A DNA stretch of 64,000 nucleotides, taken from positions 59,144,604 through 59,208,603 of the forward strand of contig OZ038387.1 in the NCBI GenBank assembly GCA_964036045.1. Reading direction: 5' to 3'. The stretch comes from Eutreptiella sp. 'Long Island Sound 2002'. Taxonomy: Eukaryota; Euglenozoa; Euglenophyceae; Eutreptiales; Eutreptiaceae. The notes under the pieces are model-generated. The model saw only the letters and a list, made by a program, of their open reading frames with translations. It did no database searches and had not been told where the DNA came from. Position 1 is the first letter of the stretch; each line of letters begins with the position of its first letter. Below are positions 34,858 to 46,800 of this stretch, piece after piece. A program made the translations under genes and the position numbers.

Positions 34858-37800
34858 ACCGCAGCCTCGGTCTCCGCCCCCTCGTCCCGCGCCGACCGAC
34901 CGCATAGTGCAACACCAAAACCGAGAGGCAGCAGCCAAACCAGAACGTGGCGTACTCAATGTGCTTTTCCGGTGTGACGTACCCGAAAATGAAGTCGTCG
35001 GCCCCGCGAGTGGCCGGGAGCGGGCGCCGGATCAAGGGAATGGTCGGGTCAGCGGCTCGGAGGAAGTTTCTGGGGTCCACAGCCTCAACCGAGAACGCGG
35101 TGATGGCGGTGCACCCAATCACGGGAGGGGCATCTGCAACAGCGGGCGGTGTCAAGGCAATTTCCTGGGGACCCGACAGCTGCTCATGCAAACCGGGGCA
35201 GCTTTGCTGCCAGGCACATTCGTGTCAAAAGAGGAAGGAAAACGGCCAGCGCCCGCGAGGGCATGTGTCAAGAACGCCAGCACCAGACATTGTGCACAAC
35301 CCCAGACCGGCTGGGTCTTTGGGGTGGGCTGGCACAAAATGCCCGGGTAAATCAAAAGGATGGGGAAGGGGGCGTGCCTGGGAAATTGGAGACTCGTCTG
35401 GAGCATGCTATGCCATGCTGTGATATCTGACTGCATGTGCGTGCACGCACACACAACACACACGCACACACACACACATGTAGAGGACGCAAAGCGACCA
35501 AATCCCAGCACAAACACACACACACACACACACATGTAGAGGACGCAAAGCGACCAAATCCCAGCACAAGCAAAAGCAGGGCAGGCACTGGTCGGAGGTA
35601 GAATCTCGTCAGGCAACCGACAGTCAAAGGAAAGCCATGACCATCCGCGACTAGGCGCGTTTCTGAAGTAGACTGTTGTAGCGGCTGGAAAGCAACGCAC
35701 TGTGAATCTGCACAACACCCACCCACCCACCTGCCCGCACCCACCGCACCCACCGCCCCACCCACCCGCCTGCCCGCCCGCCCGCCCGCACCCACCGCAC
35801 CAACCGCACCCACCGCACCCACCGCACCCACCCATCCGCCCGCCTGCCCGCCCGCCCGCCCGCACCAACCGCACCCACCGCACCCATCGCCCCGCCGCAC
35901 CCATCGCCCCACCCACCCACCCGCACCCACCAACCCACTGACCCACCGCACCCACCCAACCGCCCGCCCGCCCGCCCGCACCAACCGCACCCACCGCACC
36001 CATCGCCCCACCCACCCACCCACCCACCCGCCCGCACCCACCGACCCACCGACCCACCGACCTACGCACCCACCCGCCCGCCCGCCCGCCCGCCCGCACC
36101 AACCGCACCCACCGCTCCACCCACCCACCCGCCCGCCCGCCCGCCCGCCCGCCCGCCCGCACCCACCGACCCACCAACCCACCAACCCACTGACCTACGC
36201 ACCCACCGTTGAACCCACCGCACCCACCGCACCCACCCACCCACCCGCCCACCCACCCGCCCGCTCACACCCATCGCTCCACCCACCCACCCACCTGCCC
36301 ACCCACCCGCACCCACCCACCCACCCACCCGCCCGCACCCACCGACCCACCGACCCACGCACCCGCCCGCCTGCCCGCCCGCCCGCCTGCACCCACCGCA
36401 CCCACGGCACCCAGCGCACCCACCCAGCCGCCCGCCCGCACCCACAGACCCACCCACCCACCCGCACCCACCGACCCACCGACCCACCAACCTAGTGACC
36501 TAGCACCAGGATAAAAACCCTGAGGATGGTAGCGGTGGGACGGATTGCCCACACCCACAGCCAAGCACCGGCCACTCAAGTGACACCTCGTGCGTCTTAT
36601 TTGTGTCAGGCCGGGCCCACCCCGCCCGCCACCCATCCAGAACTCTTCCTTGGGCTAGAAATGCAAGCCTGTGGAGGGCAGGCGCAACTACGTGATCCTC
36701 CCCCAACCGCCGGGCGCCGACATGGCGCCAGCTCAGTGGCAGAGCACCACCGTGGTGCCGCCAACGTACACGTGCACCGTCGTGGCACGATCTCCAGGGC
36801 AGAGTGCCACCGTGGCGCCGCCCGGACAACCGTGCGCCGACGTGGCACCAGCTCAATAGCAGAGCACCACCGTGGTGCCGCCGACGAATGCGTGCGCCGT
36901 TGTGGCGAGCTCCAAGGCAGAACGCCACAGTGGCACCGCCCAAGCAACCATATGCCGACACGGCGCCAGCTCAGTGGCAGAGCACCACCGTGGTGCCGCC
37001 AACTTATACGTGCACCGTCATGGCGCAACCTCCAAGGCAACGCGCCACCGTGGCGCGGCCCAGACAACCGTGCGCCGACGTGGCGCCAGCTCAGTGGTAG
37101 AGCACCGCCGTGGTGCCGCCACCGTAAGCGTGCACGACCTCCAACACGGAACTCCACCGTGGCAACGCCTAGACACCCGTGCGCCAGCCTTGCCATGGTG
37201 TATACTCCAGGCCAATATTTGAGGCGCCATGGTGGGGTCTGCACCCGGTGCTCCTCCAGCCTCCGTGACACCTCGTGCAGAGGTGACGTGTCGTCGGCGG
37301 GCTCACCGCCTCACGTGTCATCGGCGATACTTGCCACCTCGCCCGGACACCGTCGTGGTGCCAACTCCTCAGTCACGCACCATCTCGGTGCACCGTGGTG
37401 TTTGTCGTTAGGGCGCGGCCTTTGCGGCCGGGGATCAACGTGTAACTCTGATGACTTCCACAGCAATACACCACCGTGGTGCTATAGCTATGGCACACAT
37501 CCCACACACCCCAGAGCTTGCAGATACCCCAGCCACTGCGTGATCGTGTAGCATGACCATACTCGCACCGCCGGCGGTACTCAGCCCGCCGGCAGTGCGC
37601 ATAGACGTGCTGGGCCGCGTTTTCCACAGCCTAGCGACGTGCTTAAGTCGGGGGTGAAGCCCCCCAGGAGACCCGCGTCACCTTGGGCCTTCCCTAGATA
37701 AGTTGACTCCGGCGGACCGGGGGCGTAGGAGCGGACGAAAGGGCCCAGTTGGTGGATCGAACCGTAACTCCGCGCATACCGGCGTCTAGACCGGTACGGC

Positions 37801-40800
37801 CTGGCCGGAGGGGCGTTCTCAAGTGTGCGCGACAACACCCGTCTTGCTCTGGCAGAGGTAAGACGGAGGACTTCCCTTGGTTGTGCATCCGTAATGTGGC
37901 CCCCAGGGGACGTCGTGGTGGCCCTCCGCATGTGGGCCACCGCGGGCGCTCCTCCTCCTCCTCCTCCTCCTCCGATCCACCCACCCGCCCGCCCGCCCGC
38001 CTGCACCCACCACACCCACCACCCCACTCACCCACCCACCCACCCGCCCGCCCGCCCACCCGCACCAACCGCACCCACCACACCCACCCACCCACCAACC
38101 CACCTAGCCGCCCACCCGCCCGCCTGCCCACCCGCCCCCACCGCAACCGCCCCACCCGCCCGCGCCACCCACTAACCCACCCGATCGCCCACCCGCCCGC
38201 ACGCACGCATGCCCGCCCACCCGCCCGCACCCAATGCACCCATCACACCCATCGCACCCACAGACCCACCAACCCACCAACCCACCCGCCCGCCCACCCA
38301 CCCGCACCCACCCACCGCACCCACCATGGGGTGGAGGGGATGGATTTCGAGGAACTGCGGGACGGCGTGCTCGGGCTGTTAGGCAAGAGTGTGGAAGTAG
38401 AGCCGAGCGCAATACACAGACCCTTCTGGTACTCCACCATGAGGCCTGCGGCGTGGGATGCTGTATCTGGGGGCAAGGGGAAATTGGCGGTCAAGAGTGT
38501 CCGCACGGGCATGTGGTTTATGCTACACACTACCAAAGCCGATGGCACCCCCCTAGAGTCGCGTGAAGCCTTCCTACAGCATAGGGGCGGGCAGCAGAAG
38601 ACCCCGCAGTCCCCTGCCCCCGCAGCCCAGTCCGCTAACCCCCCATCCCCCTCGACAGACCTTCCGATGGCTCAACTGCTCTCGGCGCTAGGGTAGGCGT
38701 TCCCCCCCTCCCTGCGTACCCCATACCCCGTGCAAGGCTACTCCCCTCTACATACCGTACCCCCCTCCCCGCCCTCACATCTGCCGGTGGACAGTCTTCA
38801 GTCACGGTATGTGCCACAGTCCTATGGGTCCGGCCCGGGGCCCGTGCGGAACTCCCCGGAGCTGCCCCCCATCCTGCCATGCGACGCTTCCTACCCCTCA
38901 CCCTTAGCCCATCTCTACCTGGTGTATGGACGGGGCCCGCTCGAGGTTCAACCAGGGAGTCGTGGATGCCACGGTGGACCCCTCTACCTTTCTCCCATTA
39001 CCCTCCCCCTCCGACCCCCTGTGCCTGCGTGCGCCCTGGGATGCCCGTGTGTGGGTCCTGGAGGTGTCCTTCAGCGACGACCGCCGCCTGTTTGGCAAGA
39101 CGCCCGGGGGGCTTGACCGTGTGCTTCAAGCCAATTGTCACGCCTGCTGGGTGGTTGGCGGCACGCCGAATGCGGTAAAGCTCAAAGGCTTCAGCCTCAA
39201 GTTGGAGGGGGGTGTCATCCAGCATGAGCCAAGGGTTTGGACTCTTTCCTCTGGTCCGGTGGAGTGGGAGAAGGAGGGCTTGTCGATGACGGGGATCCCC
39301 TTGGTGCAGTTGGAAGCCCCGACTGACAAGCTTCGGCGCATGGAGAGTGACCCGCGTGCGTTGAGGTCCCTCCGCCCCTCGTGGATGCTAGTGCTGTGTA
39401 TGGTTGTTGCGTACTCCCTTTCGTGTGCTGATTTTGTGTTCGAGGTAGTAGCACTTCTTCTGGCGTGGGTGCCGCAAACCCGGCGCTTGCTCAAGCAAGG
39501 GGCCGTGGCTGCCCTGTCCCTGCCGCTTCGCGTCCCTAATGCGGCGCTGAATGGTACCCTTGCGTCCCTTTTGGTCTGCCCGATGTGTTGTCCCGCTTTC
39601 GCCTTCGCCAAGTGCGCGGCTACTTCTTGCCCTGAACAACCGGAATGCCCTAGCTAGGGAGACTACCCGGTCCCTCTGGTCGGCGCCCACCTTGCGTGCT
39701 CTGTGTTTGTTTGACTGGTCATGTCTTGATGCTACCCTGGCGGCGTACTCTCTATCTGTTGTGGTTGCGGCCACGCTAAGTGACTCACCGGTGTGGTGTG
39801 ACCGCGGCCCGGCGGAGTTGGACGGCCCAGTCGATGTAGTCACGGATGGGTCTCGAGATGGGGACAAGGCGGGCTGGTCAGCGGTCGTTGTCTCGCCCAT
39901 TGGTGTCATAAAGCAAGCCTGGTCTGGGTGTACCATGGTTGGTGCGTTGTCGTGGGTGGCACAGTGGTGCCGCAAGGCGCTTGCTTTGTGGCTCCTGGGT
40001 GAGCTGGTGTTGCCCCTGAGTTCGGTCCGCTCCTTCGTGGCGGACAACACGGGGGCCACCTATGGTGAGGACGGCGGTCGTGCCTCCCGCTGCCCGTGGG
40101 TCGACATCCTCCGTCTCCGGTACGCGGCCGACCTCCTGCAGAGTGGTGCGGCGGAGATCTGTGTGCCAACACAGCAAAAATCCGGCTCTCTATCACCGGT
40201 GGCAATGGTGCAAGCGCGGTCTGATGCTCGGGCCAAACAGGGCATGCTGGCTGCCGAGAACAGGTGTGTTCCGTTCCATGAGTGGCTGGGTGGCCACTTC
40301 TTGCCTCATGTGGCAAGGTATGCTCGCGGCCGATCCCTCGGCTGTCCTGGAAGCCTGCTACAGTGGAGCTCATGTTTTTGTCTCTGACGTGCCCGCTGGG
40401 CTATCCATTGTGTGGGTCTGCTGTGTTGAGTATGGCTGGGTTTCTCCGCAGTCCCTATCGGCTACGTTCTGGCTGCGCACCACCCCCCACTGCCATGTGG
40501 AGCCCGAGTCCGTGTTCACGTGCCATTTGTGCGAGCGCCCGTGCGTGAGTTGGGGGCCCCACTTGTGGTACGAGTGTCCCAGTGCGGTGTGGGGGGCCAG
40601 CTACGCGTTTGCCTCTGCTCTTGCCCTGCTCCCGTGCGATGGTTTCGTGTAGCACTTGCCCCACCAATGCATGGTGTACAGGGTTGATCGCGCGGTAGTC
40701 TGGGCCCTCGCCCATGAGTCCGCCTTCCCGGGTCCCATGCGTTATACCCCTTGCCCCGATTAAATGTGACCTGGTCGGGACTGGTGCACTCCCCGCGGGG

Positions 40801-43800
40801 TCCCCCGGTGGTCCTGCCAGAAGAGAGGGATCTCGCCATGGAGTCGTACCTGGGGGCACACGGCACCTACCCCTTTACCCCCACGCCTTCGGCGCGAACA
40901 GCTGCTCGATATGGCCCCCCCCGGACTGGGGCTGGCCTGGCTAGTGGGTGGCGGTGGTACTAGCGGCGTCGCTGGCGCACTGTCCAGAGCACCCTCTGGG
41001 CGCGATGTCTGACGTGGCCTGGGAACTACTAAGGGGGGGGAGGGGGGCTGTCCACTGCCCGTCGGCATGTCCAGTCCTGCTGGGCTCCCCCCCCCTTGCA
41101 CCAACCATCTGTCATCTCTGTGGCCCCCGCCCCCTTGCACTGCCACGATGGTGCTGCCTACACTGTGGTGCGAGTGGCTGACTCGCTGTTTGTCTCGTTC
41201 CCCGGGGCTCTCCCTGCCCCACCCCTCTACTTCGCTCTCACCCTGATGGGCATGGATGAATGGCCCAACGCCGCGCCGCTGGTGCCCCCGCCACCCAACG
41301 GAGTAGACGACTCTGAACTTCGTCCCCCGACGACCCGCTTTAATGATGTCCGCCGTGTTTTGTCTTCTCTGCCCGGCTGCTCTTGCCAGGGAGGTCGAGG
41401 GTACAACTGTGCACAAGCCAACGTGGGTGTGGGGCTCCGACCATGGGCCCCAGCCGGCATGTGTGGGGCATTGTCCCAGTGCCTCTGCAGAGCGTGTGGG
41501 GCACCGGCTCTGGGCCCCTACAGGGTGTGTGGGGCACCGACTCTGGGCCTCTGCAGCGTGAGTGGGGGGCCCACTGAGGCCCTACGGATTTGTGGAAGCG
41601 TAGTGAGCCAGGTGGGTGGGTACGGGGCGCCAGCTTTGGGTCCTTGGGCGTGAAGGGGCCGTTCGCATGTCAGAGTCAGGGCCCTGTGAGCCGCGTGACC
41701 TGTGACCCCGGGATGGCCCTCCCAGAAAGAGCGAAGCACCAATCCAATTCAATCCAATCCACCGCACCCACCGCACCCATCGCCCCACCCACCCGCCCGC
41801 CCGCCCGCCCGCCCATCCGCCTGCCTGCCCGCACCCACCACACCTACCGCACCAACGGCACCCACCGCCCCACCCACCCACCCTCCCGTACCCACCCACC
41901 TCACCCACCGCCCCACCCAATCACCCACCCGCCCACCCGCCCGCCTGCCTGCCCACGCCCACCCACCCGCCCGCCCGCCCACCCTCACGCCCGCCCACCC
42001 CCTCCGCACCCACCTCACCCACCCACCCACCCACCCGCCCGTCCGCCCTCCCGCCCACCCACCCGCACCCACCCACCCGCCTGCCCGCCCGTCCGCCCGC
42101 CCGCCCGCCCACCCACCTCCACCCACCCACCCAATCACCCGCCCGCCCGCCCGCCCGCCTGCACGCACGCACGCACGCACGCTCGCTCGCACGCGCACGC
42201 GCGCGCGCACACACACACACACAATTAGAACCAAGTAAGAACTAACAACCGTGTGTAGGCCCTGTTGAACAGTGTTCAACGGTACACTGTTCCAAGTCTG
42301 TGAAGTGGGCCACTCCATGGCTCTCCCCGGCCATGATCACTTGACTCACCCCGCATGCGAGGGTGGGGCATGCACCATATGAGGCCGTATGGTACTCCCC
42401 ACTGATCGTGGATCGTGAATCCAGAAGCATACGCGGTGCGAGGAACGCGGTGGAAGGCTGACCGTTCGCGTCATACCGGACGTGCACCAGTCTTCAAACG
42501 CATATACGCACGCGCACACATGCGCGGAACTGGCGTGCGTGCACACCTTTTTCTAGAATCTCCTGGGCCCTCAGCAACGGGTGTACTCGGGGCATATCAA
42601 ACACCACTTTCTTTGTTGGCTGCATACAACACCGACGTGGGTACAAACGCAACCGAACCAACTCAGGCACCGCGACAGTGTGAGGGGCATGTGAAGAATG
42701 CATGCCCCATGCACCCCCCACTCCTCCCCCATTAGGCCCCACGGACGTCACATGCATCTGGCATTTCTGGGGGAATGGGGGCTTGTTTGGGGTGGATTCT
42801 CCCACTGTGGCCGTTGTGGACAGCTCCAATGGCAGCAATCTCAACCATTGCCCGTCGTGTGCACTGTGTGTCAGGTGTGCGGCCACAGGGGGGGGGGGGG
42901 GGGGCGTTGGGACAAAAGCCCTGAGACCTCCTGTGGTTTGTGGACACTCAAGCTCTCCAGGTGTGTTCCCAACCGAACCCAACGGAGACCGAGCCCCGCA
43001 CCCACGATGTCTGGGTTTGCAGACGGGGCGTCGGAGGGGTTGCTGCTCTCCTGGCAGTTGGCAGTGCCAATGGGCTTCTCGCCGCTCACAAAGATCCATC
43101 AAGCCGCCGTGCTGGCCCACCGTTTCTGGTTCTCCGTGGTGGCGGATCGTGGCGCCACCACATGAAGGATCCACGCGGCAGTAATCTTCAGCGTGGAGTG
43201 CAAACACTCTGCCACCGCGGAGTGCTCGTGGCTCAACAGGGGCGCAAACAGCAATGCGGTGGTTACTTCACCCGGGCCGCGCAGCCTTGACAGGCTGCTG
43301 GCAGTGGGGCCCTCCCGCCAGTCTTATCCGTGCGCCCGGCAATGTGCCCTTCATTGGGAGGCAATGGGAAGCTTCGTTGCAGCATATCAGCAGACTTACA
43401 CCGGCCGGCGGGGGGGGGGGGGGGCATTCACAGGGCACGTCAACTGCAACGTGCCCATCGCATGACCCCGTAGACATTGCTTTTGTCATCGTCTCTTGTT
43501 ACGCGTCGCCTTTTCCTCGCGTGAGCTCAACAAATCCGTGCCTACACTTCAGATAGGCCCCCCCGCATAAAAGAGCATGATGACGCTGGCGTATTAGCCC
43601 CCCCTCCCGGCGCCCCAATCCCTCACCCGAGAGCCCTAGAAGACCACACAATTCCATTCAGCCCGTAGCAGACCTTATCGTCCGGCTGAGTCACCCCGTG
43701 AACTGTCGTGGGGCTCTGTATCTTCAGGTATTCCGGAACGCTGAGCAGAGGAGACAGGCAGGCACACGGCAGCACCCGCGCTGAGTACCGGGACCCACGC

Positions 43801-46800
43801 TCACGCCTGCGGATCGAACACCCACTGAGGCCCGTACCGTCCCCACAGAATCCGAGGCAAAACGACGAAGGTGGGTCGCGACACGACGGTGGCTGCTCGC
43901 CTGAAGGCAATGGACGGCGGTCGGTGATTGGGCTGCCTCTTCCCAATACCCTGTGTGCGTTCCTCGATTCCCCACGTGACCGCGTGACGCCGGCCGTCCT
44001 CAATGCAAACAAATACAAACTGCCGGCCTCCGGTACGCTCGGACCTCAGCAGAGCGCCAGCCGACAAGTGGCTGCTGTCGGTCACTGGCCAACTGACGTC
44101 GGGTGACCGTCAACTGCCGTCAGTTAATTGCCAACCGCCGTCGGTAAGTGAATCCTGACACCCAAACCCCCAGGCCGTCCTCAGTGGAAGCACAGAAAGA
44201 AAGAAATTTCTTGCCCCTCAACGGCAGCCGTGCGCAGGATTAATGTTCCCTCAGGAGCTCATGGTGCTGCATTAGCGGGGTATTGACTGCGCGCATGTGA
44301 TGATGTTGAAGTGGTGGTCTGCATGGCGTGCCATGGGGTGTGGGCCCCGAAGTGGTTCGTTTTAGGCTGTGAACCAGCGGGCAGACTGGTCTGGGCATAT
44401 GGTGGGGTGGTCGTGTCGCAGTGGCCCTGGTTTTTGTGCACAGCGCGCGGTCGTGCTCAGCCTCGGGCGCCCCTTCCCTTTCAAGGGCTTCGCACGCTGG
44501 CTCGAAATTAATACGTCTCCGGTGCGAGACAGAATTGCGAACTGGTGGGGGCATGTGTGACAGCAACGGGTGCCCCTGGCCCCCTACGCCAGCCGTGCCA
44601 TGTGCTGCGCGTAAAAGGAACTGCGATGCCGGGACTAGATGTCCTCGTTCGAGGCCTTGCTATGACCCGTGGACGACTGGGACCCTCTCGGTGCCCGTGG
44701 TGCTTAGACCCCCTCTTCCCCATCCATTGCGTGCTCAGCATGAAATGCCCGGCCCTGCCTCCAGCTGCACACCTGCCAGTCTCCCGCCAATTTTTGTAGT
44801 CACTCCACGGGATCCAACCCCTGTTCACCAGCACTTGGTACTGGTGGGACGGGACTGGGGTTTCCTCTGTTTTCTGTAAACACGCGTTCACATAATTTGG
44901 CGATGCGAACGCTCTTGCGAATGGACATTTATGTATCCGTGTGTGGGCAGCCGGGGGAAAAGCGCACGAGCCCATTGTGGTGAGGGGCCGCTGTTGTTCA
45001 AGGAGAGAATGGCAGGGACAGCAGACTGCCTGGCTGAAATGGCACGTTCATCGGATTGGGCAAATTTTGTTGGGAGGCTTGCCAACCACAAATATAGGGC
45101 GGTCCCTATGGAGCTACTCTCTCTTGTGTACTCTCTGTCAAACACTGCCTCTTAAAGACGGGATTGGCAGGTAACGCAGCGGTTGGCGTCAACCCGCCTG
45201 ACCTGCGGTCCAGGCTGCTGTTGTTTAATGGCAGGGCCAGCGGCAGTGTGCCTGCCCCCTGACCACGCTGAATACCCCACTTGAGAACTGGCAGCGGGAC
45301 CCAGTATTAACGAGGGTAGAGGACTTGTAAAATGCAAGACAGAATTGCGAACTGGTGGGGGAATGTGTGAGACAGCACAGGGTACCCCTGGCCCCCAACG
45401 CCAGCCGTGCCATGTGCTGCGCGTAAAAGGAACTGCGATGCCGGGGACTAGATGTCCTCGTTCGAGGCCTTGCTATGACCCGTGGACGACTGGGACCCTC
45501 TCGCTGCCCGTGGTGCTTAGACCCCCTCTTCCCCATCTGTGGACGCTGACGGGACAGCAGGGCCGGTCTCTGCATGCAGGGTGCCGTGCTGGTAAACGCC
45601 ATGGACAGTAAGCTGCCCAGGCTCAAGGACCCCTGCCTGACCAGAGCTCGTGGTGGTGTCCGGCAGTTCGGTAGTTGCCCTCGTCTTGCTGGGTCGGCAC
45701 CTGTCACTGGCCGTCCCTTGCCCGGGGGGGAGGGGGGTTGCCCTGCCATTGCCCTGACCCTGGCCCTTTCCTCATGGCAGCAGGTGGTGGTCCACCTCAA
45801 AGGATCCCTGCCCTTGTTAGGGTCGGCATCTGGTTTGCCACTGTGTTGTACAACCGAAGTCGAGTGCTATGCCTCGTGCGTAACCTGCTTATTGCTCAAG
45901 ATCAAGTTTTGGGTAAACAAGGGGTGGGGGGAGATGCCGAAAAGGCATCCACGTGACAGCGTGAACCATCAAAAGAGATGCTGTTCCAGGATCTCTGAGG
46001 GGCCCCAATTGGACTAGGACTGAGAGGTGACGGAGAGGGGGGAGAGAGGTGTGCAAAAGATCCGCTCTTTGTTCGTTCGTTGCGAGCGCATCCACAAACC
46101 AACACACCCATAAACTTGCAAAAAGGCCGCGCTTCCGGGGCTGTTGAGCGGGAGGCTGCGGATCATCCACCAGAAACGGAGCAAGCACATTGACACCAAT
46201 CTGCGAAAACAAAGACGATGATGATGAAGAGTCTTGTCGCAGGGTCGAGGGCGAAGGTAAAGGCTTGCAGCGGAGGGCTCGTGCGCACACCAGAAATACA
46301 ACCATTGCAGGGTCCCGCCTTCCGTTTGCCCCTTCAAGTACCGCCATGGACGAAACCAACGTCCATTGCCGCGATTTGTACAGTACATGTACAGCCATGA
46401 CTCCACACACAGTGAGAAAACCGAAGGGCAACACGTGGCAACAGGAAGATACCAGGGTTTGGTTTCCCGGGTACATCTATTCGCCATTTGACCACCGACT
46501 TTGGTACCACCGCACCGCACTCAGAAGCAGTCCAATGCACGCCAAAAACGGCACCAGCAAATCTACGCTTCAAAACGCGACGGAACCAACGGCCCTCTCC
46601 GCCTTTTTGCCCCATTTAACTTGCTAAAGGCGCTCAACAACAGTCGACAGTGGGCTTTGATATGTTGTTGTGCCCAGTGCTGACAACGAGCTTTGCACGC
46701 TTGTATGCAACGCTGATGATGATTGGCAGCACCAGACTCGCTGTTTGCCGTTCAACAAGTTGGGCTGCAACGAGCATCGAGGGCGTTGTCTGGGTTCGCG

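Noticed and set aside
35152-36636. Very long open frames (up to 366 codons) on the minus strand
   Set aside because: They lie on the CCCACC/CCCGCC minisatellite, whose words lack stop codons in several frames. They read as Gly/Val/Trp/Arg repeats and have no ATG-bounded domain.
36526-37551. 341-codon plus-strand frame
   Set aside because: Produced by the 119-bp satellite. The opposite strand is also open for 221 codons and no domain is present.
35714-42225. CRISPR-like repeat arrays
   Set aside because: Units are head-to-tail without unique spacers and the DNA is eukaryotic; these are minisatellites.
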